Assembly: GCF_014655715.1 (NCBI RefSeq)
Contig: NZ_BNBM01000024.1
Location: 1-64,000 of the forward strand
From: Streptomyces lanatus
Lineage (GTDB): Bacteria; Actinomycetota; Actinomycetes; Streptomycetales; Streptomycetaceae
Length of the DNA: 64,000 nt
Direction of reading: 5' to 3'
The notes beneath the pieces were generated by a model. It was given only the letters and a program-made list of their open reading frames with translations. It ran no database searches and was not told the DNA's origin. The position numbers and the translations under genes are program-made. Shown piece by piece: positions 41,152 through 48,860 of this stretch. Within the stretch, counting starts at the first letter, position 1. Every line of letters begins with the position of its first letter.

Positions 41152-41859
41152 GTGAGCAGCAGCCTTCGACGCGGCGCCCTGGCCGCCGTCGCCCTCGCGT
41201 TCTCGATCACCTCGCTCGCCGCGTGCGCCGCCGGCAACAACGCCCAGACACTGGAGATCAAGCCGGACAACGCGGCCACCAGCGTCGGCGACATCAAGAT
41301 CCAGAACGCCCTCGTCATCACCCAGCCCGACCTGGAGTCGACCGGCCCCGCCGCGGTCTCCGCGACGCTGTTCAACTCCGGCCGCACCGCCCAGACGCTG
41401 GACGCGATCAAGGTGGACGGCACCGACAAGACCGCCGAGCTCAAGGCCGCCAAGGGGGGCAGCCTGACCATCCCGGCCGGCGGCCGGCTGATCCTCGGCG
41501 GCAAGGACAACGCCTCCGCCGTGCTGCCCAGCAGCCGTGAGGCGATCCAGGACGGCAACGCCCAGAAGATCACCTTCACCTTCAGCGAGACCGGCGACGT
41601 CAGCCTGCGCGCCTTCGTCGTCCCGGCCGAGCACTACTTCGAGGGCTGGGGCCCGACCGAGGTCCCGGCGGTGCCGGGTACGACGTCCTCGCCGAGCGGT
41701 TCGCCGACCGGTTCCCCGGCCGGGGGTGCCGAGGCCACGCCGACCGGCGGCGCCTCCAGCAGCGAGTCGCCGGAGGCCGGTACCGGCGCGGGCACGGGCA
41801 CGGGCGCCGGTGAGGCGACCCCGACCGACGCGACCTCGCAGTCGGCGGCCGGCCACTGA
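41152..41859 (+). CDS. Uncharacterised lipoprotein with Ser/Thr/Gly-rich tail
   Basis: Predicted 235-aa lipoprotein. The signal ends ITSLAAC (lipobox Cys near residue 25). A folded, beta-rich domain spans about 30-165 (IQNALVITQPDLESTGPAAV, AGGRLILGGKDNASAVLPSS, FTFSETGDVSLRAFVVPAEH), which may resemble the PCuAC/DUF461-type copper-chaperone-like fold, though the typical Met/His copper motif is not seen. Residues from about 175 form a low-complexity tail (SPTGSPAGGAEATPTGGASS). GTG at 41152 with AAGGAG about 11 bases upstream. It is convergent with phoP across a very strong terminator. Confidence 0.85.
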   Translation: MSSSLRRGALAAVALAFSITSLAACAAGNNAQTLEIKPDNAATSVGDIKIQNALVITQPDLESTGPAAVSATLFNSGRTAQTLDAIKVDGTDKTAELKAAKGGSLTIPAGGRLILGGKDNASAVLPSSREAIQDGNAQKITFTFSETGDVSLRAFVVPAEHYFEGWGPTEVPAVPGTTSSPSGSPTGSPAGGAEATPTGGASSSESPEAGTGAGTGTGAGEATPTDATSQSAAGH

Positions 41860-41888
41860 GCGGTCGTACGGCACCTGTAGAGCCGTAG

Positions 41889-41931
41889 AAAAGGGCGGGG
41901 CCCCGGATCTGATCCGGGGCCCCGCCCTTTT
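41889..41931. terminator. Perfect 21-bp bidirectional terminator
   Basis: A 21-bp perfect stem (41889-41909 with 41911-41931; AAAAGGGCGGGGCCCCGG at one end, CCGGGGCCCCGCCCTTTT at the other) has A/T runs on both sides. It serves the lipoprotein gene and the convergent phoP gene. Confidence 0.93.
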
Positions 41932-41960
41932 ACGTACGCCTGTTTTCCTACGCCTGCGGT

Positions 41961-42641
41961 TTACGGCTCGAACTTGTAGCCCAGGCCCCGCACCGTCACC
42001 AGATACCGCGGCGCCCCCGGGTCCGGCTCGATCTTGGCGCGGAGGCGCTTGACGTGAACGTCGAGGGTCTTGGTGTCGCCGACGTAGTCGGCGCCCCACA
42101 CCCGGTCGATGAGCTGCATACGGGTCAGGACGCGACCCGCGTTGCGCAGGAGCATCTCCAGCAGGTCGAACTCCTTGAGCGGGAGGTCGACCTTGGAGCC
42201 GGAGACCGTGACCACATGGCGGTCCACGTCCATGCGGACCGGGCCGGCCTCCAGCGCGGCCGGGGTGACCTCCTCGGGCTCACCGCGGCGGCGCAGGACG
42301 GCCCGGATACGGGCGACCAGCTCGCGCGAGGAGAAGGGCTTGGTGACGTAGTCATCGGCTCCTATTTCCAGGCCGACGACCTTGTCGATCTCGCTGTCCT
42401 TGGCGGTGACCATGATCACCGGGACATTGGAACGGCCGCGCAGCTGGCGGCAGACCTCCGTGCCCGGCAGGCCGGGCAGCATCAGGTCGAGGAGGACGAG
42501 ATCGGCGCCGTTGCGCTCGAACTCGTCCAGTCCATCGGGCCCGGTGGTCGCGACGGCGACCTCGAAGCCCTCCTTGCGGAGCATGTACGACAGGGCGTCG
42601 GAGAAGGACTCCTCGTCCTCGACGACAAGCACTCGGGTCAC
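41961..42641 (-). CDS. phoP: Phosphate response regulator PhoP (RegX3-like)
   Basis: Predicted 226-aa OmpR-family regulator. The receiver has the acidic pair in VVEDEESF, phosphoacceptor Asp in LVLLDLMLPGLPG, Thr in IMVTAKDSE and Lys in DYVTKPFSSREL, all canonical. The winged-helix domain is complete (LLEMLLRNAGRVLTRMQLID, VRGLGYKFEP). It binds PHO boxes and controls phosphate uptake and, in Streptomyces, antibiotic production. The ATG overlaps the phoR stop by 4 bp (ATGA). ATG at 42641. Confidence 0.95.
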   Translation of the reverse strand: MTRVLVVEDEESFSDALSYMLRKEGFEVAVATTGPDGLDEFERNGADLVLLDLMLPGLPGTEVCRQLRGRSNVPVIMVTAKDSEIDKVVGLEIGADDYVTKPFSSRELVARIRAVLRRRGEPEEVTPAALEAGPVRMDVDRHVVTVSGSKVDLPLKEFDLLEMLLRNAGRVLTRMQLIDRVWGADYVGDTKTLDVHVKRLRAKIEPDPGAPRYLVTVRGLGYKFEP

Positions 42642-43915
42642 GGAAGGACCTCCGGGGCGGAAAGCGTTTCGTACGCGGTTGAGTCGGGGGAATTGGGGGG
42701 ATCGGATGGTGCGGGCTGCCCGGCCTCGTCGTCGAGATCGGGGTGCTGCTGAGCACGGTCACGGGCCGCACCCGCCTCCGGCAGCCGCAGGGTGAACGTG
42801 GAGCCCTGTCCCTCGGAGCTCCACACCGTGACCTCCCCGCCGTGCGAGGCGGCCACGTGCTTGACGATCGCGAGACCGAGGCCGGTGCCACCGGTGGCAC
42901 GGGAACGGGCCGGGTCCACGCGGTAGAAGCGCTCGAAGATGCGCTCCTTGTCCTTCTCCGAGATGCCGATGCCCTGGTCGGTCACCGCGATCTCGATATG
43001 GTCCCCGCCCGGGGCGGTGAGCCGGCGCGCGGCGATGCCGACGCGGGTACGGGCGGGCGAGTAGTTGACGGCGTTCTCGACGAGGTTGCCGAGCGCCGCG
43101 GCGAGCTGACCCCGGTTGCCCCAGATGCTGAGGTCCTCGGCGCCTCCGGCGGCCATGGTGATCTGCTTCGTGCCGGCGGCGTGCCGGCAGCGGTCGATCG
43201 CCTCGGCGACCAGCTCGTCGACGCGGACCGGCTCGGCGTCCTCCAGCGGGTCGTCGTTCTGTACCCGGGAGAGGTCGATGAGCTCCTGCACCAGGTTGGT
43301 GAGCCGGGTCGCCTCGATCTGCATACGGCCGGCGAAGCGCTCGACGGCCTCCGGGTCGTCGGAGGCGTCCATGACGGCCTCGGAGAGGAGGGAGAGCGCG
43401 CCGACCGGCGTCTTCAGCTCATGGCTCACGTTCGCGACGAAGTCGCGCCGTACCGCCTCTATGCGTCGGGCCTCGGTGAGGTCCTCGACGAGGAGGAGGA
43501 CGAGACGGGAGCCGAGGGGCGCGACACGGGCGGACACGGCGAGGGCCTCGCCCCGTCCGGTGCCACGCCTGGGCAGGTCCAGCTCGACCTGCCGTATCTC
43601 GCCGTCGCGCCTGGTGTCGCGGGCCATCTGGAGCATGGGTTCGACGGAGAGCTTGCCGCCGCGCACCAGACCGAGGGCGTACGCCGCCGAGCTGGCCTTG
43701 ACGACGGCGTCCCCCTCGTCGAGGACGACCGCGGAGGAGCGCAGCACCGACAGGACCGTGTCCACGCCGGGTGGCAGGACCGGGTCGGTGTGCAGAGAGG
43801 TTCGGGTGGGTCGCTTCAGGTCGCGTTCGCTCCAGCGGAACGCCAGCATGGCGATGACACCGGTGAGAACCCCGGCGATCGCTGCCGCTGCGGCGACCGC
43901 CGCGTTCACGTCCAT
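42638..43915 (-). CDS. phoR: Phosphate sensor histidine kinase PhoR (SenX3-like)
   Basis: Predicted 425-aa kinase. One N-terminal membrane segment (about 3-25, AAIAGVLTGVIAMLAFRWSE) is followed by a PAS-like region, the H-box FVANVSHELKTPVGALSLLS, N-box NLVENAVNYSP, G-boxes DQGIGISEKDKERIFERFY and GGTGLGLAIVKHVAA. A short Pro/Asp-rich tail ends the protein. It phosphorylates PhoP under phosphate limitation. ATG at 43915. Divergent from phoU with the PHO box between. Confidence 0.95.
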   Translation of the reverse strand: MDVNAAVAAAAAIAGVLTGVIAMLAFRWSERDLKRPTRTSLHTDPVLPPGVDTVLSVLRSSAVVLDEGDAVVKASSAAYALGLVRGGKLSVEPMLQMARDTRRDGEIRQVELDLPRRGTGRGEALAVSARVAPLGSRLVLLLVEDLTEARRIEAVRRDFVANVSHELKTPVGALSLLSEAVMDASDDPEAVERFAGRMQIEATRLTNLVQELIDLSRVQNDDPLEDAEPVRVDELVAEAIDRCRHAAGTKQITMAAGGAEDLSIWGNRGQLAAALGNLVENAVNYSPARTRVGIAARRLTAPGGDHIEIAVTDQGIGISEKDKERIFERFYRVDPARSRATGGTGLGLAIVKHVAASHGGEVTVWSSEGQGSTFTLRLPEAGAARDRAQQHPDLDDEAGQPAPSDPPNSPDSTAYETLSAPEVLP

Positions 43916-43988
43916 GCATCCAGGTTAGGCATGTCGCGGGCGGTGCCCACAGCCGTCGGAGTGCGACCTCGAACACTCGTCGCCCAGA

Positions 43989-44021
43989 GTTCACCTTGGA
44001 GCCAGTATTGGTTCATTTGGG
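43989..44021 (+). promoter_or_regulatory. PHO box (three 11-bp direct repeats)
   Basis: The repeats are GTTCACCTTGG (43989-43999), AGCCAGTATTG (44000-44010) and GTTCATTTGGG (44011-44021). The first and third fit the Streptomyces PHO unit (GTTCAYYYRGG-like) and the middle is degenerate. It is 74 bp upstream of phoR and 290 bp upstream of phoU, consistent with autoregulation by PhoP. Confidence 0.88.
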
Positions 44022-44174
44022 GTGGCGGAAACGGACGCGTAGGACCCGGATGGTGGGGGTGTGGGGTTCGCGCGGCCGATTCGACAGCAGGCTCGGCGGC
44101 CGACTCGACGGTCGGCGCATAGATCACACAGTCGGTTTAGCGTAGGGATCGCGAGATCGCACTGGCGGTTTCAC

Positions 44175-44236
44175 GACAGTCCGACTGTCGTTTTCGCGAC
44201 GGTCTTACTGTCGGAGGGCATGACGGTAAGACTGCC
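44175..44236. promoter_or_regulatory. Array of three spaced palindromes upstream of phoU
   Basis: Three copies of GACRGT-N3-ACTGYC lie at 44175-44189 (GACAGTCCGACTGTC), 44198-44212 (GACGGTCTTACTGTC) and 44222-44236 (GACGGTAAGACTGCC). The start-to-start distances are 23 and 24 bp, about two helical turns each, so all face the same side of the DNA. A further half site GACAGT is near 44258. The array ends 74 bp before the phoU ATG and is distinct from the PHO box. The binding protein is unknown. Confidence 0.7.
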
Positions 44237-44310
44237 GGTCCGAGGAGAGTGGTCCGAGGACAGTCTCCTGGCCCCCGGAACCCCGAGGCAGACGTAAGAG
44301 AGGGACCCTG

Positions 44311-45012
44311 ATGCGGGACGCGTACCACGAGGAACTGGACTCGATCGGCGACAGCCTGGTGGAGATGGCCCGGCTGGTCGGGTCGGCGATCGGGCGCGCC
44401 ACGGCGGCGATCCTCGACTCCGACCTCAAGCTGGCCGAGAGCGTGATCGAGGGCGACGAGAAGGTCGACGACCTCCAGCACGACCTGGAGGCGCGGGCCA
44501 TAGCCCTGCTGGCGCGCCAGCAGCCGGTGGCCACGGATCTGCGGATAGTGGTCACCTCGCTCCGTATGTCCGCGGACCTGGAGCGCTCGGGCGACCTGGC
44601 CCAGCACGTGGCGAAGCTCACGCGGCTGCGGTACCCGGAGCGGGCGATTCCGCAGGACCTGCACGCCACCATCCTGGAGATGGGCCAGCTCGCGCAGCGC
44701 CTGATGGCGAAGGCCGCCGAGGTGATCATCACCAAGGACGTCGACCTCGCGATGCAGCTGGAGCAGGACGACGACGCGATGGACCTCCTCCACCGCACGC
44801 TCTTCCAGCACCTGATGGACGAGCGCTGGAAGCACGGCATCGAGACGGCGGTCGACGTGACGCTGCTCGGCCGCTACTACGAGCGGTACGCCGACCATGC
44901 GGTGGCCGTGGCGAAGCGTGTCGTCTACCTGGTGACGGGTGAGCACGCGGATGAGCTGCAGCCCGACATCCAGCCGGAGATCCAGCCGGTCTCGGGGGTG
45001 GAGGGGGCGTAG
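44311..45012 (+). CDS. phoU: Phosphate signalling/transport regulator PhoU
   Basis: Predicted 233-aa all-helical protein with two PhoU repeats. The first is DSIGDSLVEMARLVGSAIGR with DEKVDDLQHDLEARAIALLA and RMSADLERSGDLAQHVAK; the second is MDLLHRTLFQHLMDERW with GRYYERYADHAVAVAKRVVY. The E/D-x-x-x-R-x-x-D metal-binding signatures are present. It modulates PhoR and the Pst transporter. ATG at 44311 with GAGAGGG upstream. It is opposite phoR, controlled by the shared PHO-box region. Confidence 0.95.
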   Translation: MRDAYHEELDSIGDSLVEMARLVGSAIGRATAAILDSDLKLAESVIEGDEKVDDLQHDLEARAIALLARQQPVATDLRIVVTSLRMSADLERSGDLAQHVAKLTRLRYPERAIPQDLHATILEMGQLAQRLMAKAAEVIITKDVDLAMQLEQDDDAMDLLHRTLFQHLMDERWKHGIETAVDVTLLGRYYERYADHAVAVAKRVVYLVTGEHADELQPDIQPEIQPVSGVEGA

Positions 45013-45167
45013 GCCTCTCGGCCGTGTGTTCCCGTCGAGGGTGGTGCGGGGCCGTGAGCGGGCTTGCCGGAGTCTGTTCGGGGCGCGCGTGCAAGCCTCT
45101 GTGCGCCGTTGATGCGCCCAGCGGGGCGGGCATGGAATGAGCACAGGCACCAGCCCGAGGAGGGACC

Positions 45168-45332
45168 ATGGCCGAATCCCCCAGCACACCCGGCACGACG
45201 CCCGACCCCACCCAGGAACGCCCGACCGAACAGCCCGCCGACATCAGGAGCCTCCCGCTCTTCGGCGCCTGCGGCTGCGGCTCGGGCTGCGGGTGCGGGT
45301 GCCAGTCCGGGAATCCTTGCCAGTGCGGGTGA
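45168..45332 (+). CDS. Cys-rich 54-aa small protein (metal-binding-like)
   Basis: A short but convincing frame: ATG at 45168, GAGGAGGG just upstream, TGA at 45330-45332. The first 31 residues are Pro/Thr/Glu-rich (ESPSTPGTTPDPTQERPTEQ). The last 21 carry eight tightly spaced residues: GACGCGSGCGCGCQSGNPCQ, then CG; that is seven to eight Cys in CxC and CxxxC spacing. This resembles a metallothionein-like or metal/cofactor-binding tail. It follows phoU by 155 bp on the same strand. Function unknown. Confidence 0.75.
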   Translation: MAESPSTPGTTPDPTQERPTEQPADIRSLPLFGACGCGSGCGCGCQSGNPCQCG

Positions 45333-45405
45333 GAGTGCGGATCTGGATCTCGTACGACCATGAGGGCCTCGGCGCGCAGGACGCGCCGGGGCCTTTCGGC
45401 GTCCG

Positions 45406-46092
45406 CTACTTGCCGCCCTGCCGGCGCACCATCTCGTCGATCCACACCGGCGCGAACGGAGACGTACACCCCGGCGAGGTCGGATAGTCCTTCAGCACCT
45501 CCAGGCGCTCGCCGATCGCGATCGCGCGCGTGCGGTACTCGGCGTGTTCGATGCCGATCTGGGCGAGGCAGTGGTTCATCGCCCACTGGAGGCGGTCCGG
45601 GGCGTCCTTCATCTCGGACTCGATGGCGTCGAGGAGTGCGGGGAGGTCGAGGCCGTCGGGCTTCTTCGCGACGCGTTCGGTGGTCAGCGCCCAGCCGGCG
45701 CTGGCAACCACCGGATCTGAGTCGGCGAACCAGGCGACGCGCAGCTCTTCGGCGTGCGGGTTCTTCTTCACCACGTAGTTCACGAGCCAGTCCTGCACCT
45801 TGGGCGTGCGCGCCTCGCGCAGCATGGCGTCCAGTTCGTCCCGCTCGAACGCCTTCGGCCGGCAGATCAGCAGCGCCAGCAGCCTCGCCGCGGTGTCCCC
45901 CGTCCTCCACAGCTCACGCGCGAGCTCCTGCCTCGTCTTGAGCCGCTTCGCGATCGCGCGCAGCTTGCTGAGGTTCACACCGTGATCGTCGCCGTGCCGC
46001 TCGTTCACGGCACGAGCCTTCGGATCCTCCAGCGCGGCCAGCTCAGCCATCACCTCGGCGAGGCTCGCCCCGCTCAGCGCCGTATCCGCCAC
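45406..46092 (-). CDS. AlkD-like DNA alkylation repair protein
   Basis: Predicted 228-aa all-helical HEAT-like protein of the DNA alkylation repair (AlkD) family. Typical segments are HGVNLSKLRAIAKRLKTRQE, LARELWRTGDTAARLLALLI, WALTTERVAKKPDGLDL and RLQWAMNHCLAQIGI. AlkD members excise bulky or cationic alkylated bases; some relatives lack the catalytic Asp/Trp pair and are only structural, which cannot be settled here. ATG at 46092. gpmA lies upstream on the same strand with a terminator between. Confidence 0.85.
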   Translation of the reverse strand: MADTALSGASLAEVMAELAALEDPKARAVNERHGDDHGVNLSKLRAIAKRLKTRQELARELWRTGDTAARLLALLICRPKAFERDELDAMLREARTPKVQDWLVNYVVKKNPHAEELRVAWFADSDPVVASAGWALTTERVAKKPDGLDLPALLDAIESEMKDAPDRLQWAMNHCLAQIGIEHAEYRTRAIAIGERLEVLKDYPTSPGCTSPFAPVWIDEMVRRQGGK

Positions 46093-46146
46093 CTTGGCCT
46101 CCTGTCCCTGAGGTATGGGGTTCAGCGTAGGCCGAGGGCAGAGAAG

Positions 46147-46183
46147 AGCCCCCTCCTGCCGGAAGATCCGCAGGTAGGGGGCT
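46147..46183 (-). terminator. Terminator after gpmA
   Basis: AGCCCCCTCCTGC (46147-46159) faces GCAGGTAGGGGGCT (46170-46183), a long stem with a one-base bulge, followed on the minus strand by CTTCTCT. It begins 14 bases after the gpmA stop. Confidence 0.8.
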
Positions 46184-46197
46184 GCTTCGGGGATGGG

Positions 46198-46959
46198 CTA
46201 CTTCTTCTTGCCCTGATTCTTGACCGCCTCGATAGCCGCCGCAGCAGCCTCGGGGTCCAGGTACCTGCCCCCCGGCGTCACCGGATTGAAGTCCGCGTCG
46301 AGTTCGTAGTACAGCGGGATGCCCGTCGGGATGTTCAGGCCCGCGATGTCGGCGTCGGAGATGCCGTCGAGGTGCTTGACCAGGGCGCGGAGGCTGTTGC
46401 CGTGGGCGGCGACGAGGACCGTGCGGCCCGCCAGCAGGTCCGGGACGATGCCGTCGTACCAGTACGGGAGCATGCGGACCACGACGTCCTTCAGGCACTC
46501 CGTGCGGGGGCGCAGCTCCGGCGGGATCGTCGCGTAGCGCGGGTCGTCCGACTGGGAGAACTCCGTGCCGTCCTCAAGCGGGGGCGGCGGGGTGTCGTAC
46601 GAGCGGCGCCACAGCATGAACTGCTCCTCGCCGAACTCGGCGAGGGTCTGGGCCTTGTCCTTGCCCTGGAGGGCGCCGTAGTGGCGCTCGTTCAGGCGCC
46701 AGGAGCGGTGGACCGGGATCCAGTGGCGGTCGGCCGACTCCAGCGCCAGCTGGGCGGTGCGGATCGCGCGCTTCTGGAGGGACGTGTGGACCACGTCGGG
46801 GAGCAGGTCGGCGTCCTTCAGGAGCTCACCGCCGCGGACTGCCTCCTTCTCGCCCTTCTCGTTGAGGTTGACGTCCACCCAGCCGGTGAACAGGTTCTTC
46901 GCGTTCCATTCGCTCTCGCCGTGGCGGAGGAGGATCAGCTTGTACGGTGCGTCGGCCAT
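46198..46959 (-). CDS. gpmA: 2,3-bisphosphoglycerate-dependent phosphoglycerate mutase
   Basis: Predicted 253-aa dPGM. The phosphohistidine motif LILLRHGESEWNAKNLFTGW is at residues about 8-27, the second His is in AAHGNSLRALVKHLDG, and RRSYDTPPPPLE and ERHYGALQGKDK are hallmark segments. It interconverts 3- and 2-phosphoglycerate in glycolysis and gluconeogenesis. The C-terminal Lys-rich end (NQGKKK) is usual in actinobacteria. ATG at 46959. The divergent MFS gene starts at 47113. Confidence 0.97.
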   Translation of the reverse strand: MADAPYKLILLRHGESEWNAKNLFTGWVDVNLNEKGEKEAVRGGELLKDADLLPDVVHTSLQKRAIRTAQLALESADRHWIPVHRSWRLNERHYGALQGKDKAQTLAEFGEEQFMLWRRSYDTPPPPLEDGTEFSQSDDPRYATIPPELRPRTECLKDVVVRMLPYWYDGIVPDLLAGRTVLVAAHGNSLRALVKHLDGISDADIAGLNIPTGIPLYYELDADFNPVTPGGRYLDPEAAAAAIEAVKNQGKKK

Positions 46960-47112
46960 GCGTCCGAGCGTAATCCAAGGCTTTGGCCGGGTGCTCCCCC
47001 CTCCCGAAGGGCGGACGGTTGACGGGATCTGTTAATCGAGTGGCCTGGGCGGCGGCCCCACTTGTAAGTTGCGATCACCTTCCGCGCTTCTTACATCGCC
47101 CCGAGGATCCGC

Positions 47113-48372
47113 ATGCCGCTCGCCGCCGCCCTGAGACGTGCCGCCCGGGAGTCCGTCTCCGGCTTCCCCCGCGAGTTCTGGTGGCTGTGGACCAGCACCC
47201 TCGTCAACCGGCTCGGCGCCTTCGTCGCCACCTTCATGGCGCTGTACCTCACCCTCGACCGCGGCTACTCCGCCTCCTACGCCGGTCTCGTCGCCGCGCT
47301 GCACGGGCTCGGCGGCGTCGTCTCGTCGATCGGCGCCGGCGTCATGACCGACCGGCTCGGGCGGCGGCCCACGCTGCTGATCGCCCAGGGCTCCACCGCC
47401 GTCTCCGTGGCCGTGCTCGGGTTCATGCATCACCCCGTCGCAATCGCCGGCGTGGCCTTCCTCGTCGGCGCCGCCTCCAACGCCTCCCGGCCCGCCGTGC
47501 AGGCGATGATGGCCGACATCGTGCGCCCCGAGGACCGGGTGCGTGCCTTCTCCCTCAACTACTGGGCCATCAACCTCGGATTCGCCGTCTCCTCCATGGC
47601 CGCCGGGTTCATCGCCGAGGTCAGCTATCTCGCGGGGTTCCTGATCGAGGCCGGGATGACGGCCGTCTGCGCGGTCGTGGTGTTCGTCAAGCTGCCCGAG
47701 TCGCGGCCCGTCGTCCAGGACGCCCAGGCGGGCGAGGACAAGGCCGGGCTGGGGAGCGTGCTGCGTGACGGGCGCTTCATGAGCGTCGTAGGGCTGTCCT
47801 TCCTCGTCGCGCTCGTCTTCCAGCAGGGCTCGGTCGGACTGCCGATCGCGATGGGGGACGCCGGGTTCTCACCCGCCGACTACGGCCTCGCCATCGCCGT
47901 CAACGGCTTCCTGATCGTCGCGCTCCAGATCCCCGTCACGCGGCTCATCGAACGCCGGGACGCCGCACGGATCCTCATCGTGTCGTCCCTGCTCGTGGGG
48001 TACGGCTTCGGCCTCACCGCGTTCGCCGGGTCCGTCGGGATCTTCGCGCTCACGGTCTGCGTATGGACCCTCGGCGAGATGCTGAACGCCCCCACCCAGA
48101 CCGGCCTCGTCGTCCGCCTCTCCCCCGCCCATGGCCGCGGCCGCTACCAGGGCATGTACACCCTCTCCTGGGCCGTGGCATCCCTGGTCGCGCCCCTGAT
48201 GTCCGGCTTCGTCATCGACCGCTACGGCGCCGAGTGGCTCTGGGGACTGTGCGCGGTCATCGGCACGGCGGCCGCACTCGGATACGGCGTCCTCATGCGC
48301 CGCCTGCCCGCCCAGGCCCCGGCCGACAACGCCGCCCCCGCCGACGCCAAGCCCGAGGTCAGCGCGGCGTGA
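47113..48372 (+). CDS. MFS transporter (MdtH-like)
   Basis: Predicted 419-aa transporter with about 12 hydrophobic segments. The motif A stretch is AGVMTDRLGRRPTLLIAQG, following the family-typical FWWLWTSTLVNRLGAFVATF and GYSASYAGLVAALHG. Motif C-like DRVRAFSLNYWAINLGFAVS is present. These resemble MdtH-type drug exporters; the substrate is unknown. ATG at 47113 with GAGGA upstream. Convergent with the DUF2000 gene, only 4 bp apart. Confidence 0.9.
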   Translation: MPLAAALRRAARESVSGFPREFWWLWTSTLVNRLGAFVATFMALYLTLDRGYSASYAGLVAALHGLGGVVSSIGAGVMTDRLGRRPTLLIAQGSTAVSVAVLGFMHHPVAIAGVAFLVGAASNASRPAVQAMMADIVRPEDRVRAFSLNYWAINLGFAVSSMAAGFIAEVSYLAGFLIEAGMTAVCAVVVFVKLPESRPVVQDAQAGEDKAGLGSVLRDGRFMSVVGLSFLVALVFQQGSVGLPIAMGDAGFSPADYGLAIAVNGFLIVALQIPVTRLIERRDAARILIVSSLLVGYGFGLTAFAGSVGIFALTVCVWTLGEMLNAPTQTGLVVRLSPAHGRGRYQGMYTLSWAVASLVAPLMSGFVIDRYGAEWLWGLCAVIGTAAALGYGVLMRRLPAQAPADNAAPADAKPEVSAA

Positions 48373-48376
48373 CTGA

Positions 48377-48811
48377 CTACGGGTGCATCCTCGCCCCCTT
48401 CACCACCTTGTCCACCCCGTTCCTCGGCCCGTACACCGCCAGCCCCACCAGATCCAGCTCGCCGGTCGGCACGGCCCGCACCGCCGCCCGGTTGTCGCGG
48501 TCGTTGCCCGTGGTGAAGAGGTCGGAGGTGAAGAGCGCGCGGGGGAGGGCGCGGGAGAGGGCACGCGCGTGTGCTGTCTTCAGGGTTTCCTTGGTGGCCT
48601 CGAAGACCAGGACCGGCTGCCGGAACATCGGCAGATAGCCGACCCCGTCGGCGTCCTCGTAGGGCTCCCCGATCACCTCGGGAATCTCCGCCCCCAGGCC
48701 GCTGACCAGGAACGCGGTGACGTTCAGCCGTTGCCAGGGCTCCAGGTCCTCGCGGAGCAGGACGGCGATCTTGGTGTCGAAACGGACGGGTACGGGTGCT
48801 TCATCGCTCAT
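48377..48811 (-). CDS. DUF2000-family protein
   Basis: Predicted 144-aa cytoplasmic protein resembling DUF2000 proteins: KIAVLLREDLEPWQRLNVTAFLVSGL at the start, YLPMFRQPVLVFEA in the middle, and LDLVGLAVYGPRNGVDKVVKGARMH at the end. The fold is related to peptidyl-tRNA hydrolase II in some members (from memory), but the activity is unknown. ATG at 48811; longer frames upstream overlap the divergent AraC gene and look non-coding. Confidence 0.82.
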   Translation of the reverse strand: MSDEAPVPVRFDTKIAVLLREDLEPWQRLNVTAFLVSGLGAEIPEVIGEPYEDADGVGYLPMFRQPVLVFEATKETLKTAHARALSRALPRALFTSDLFTTGNDRDNRAAVRAVPTGELDLVGLAVYGPRNGVDKVVKGARMHP

Positions 48812-48860
48812 GGGTCGAGACTGTCGGCCGGTCCGCGGTCCGGTCTTGTACGTTCTTTGC

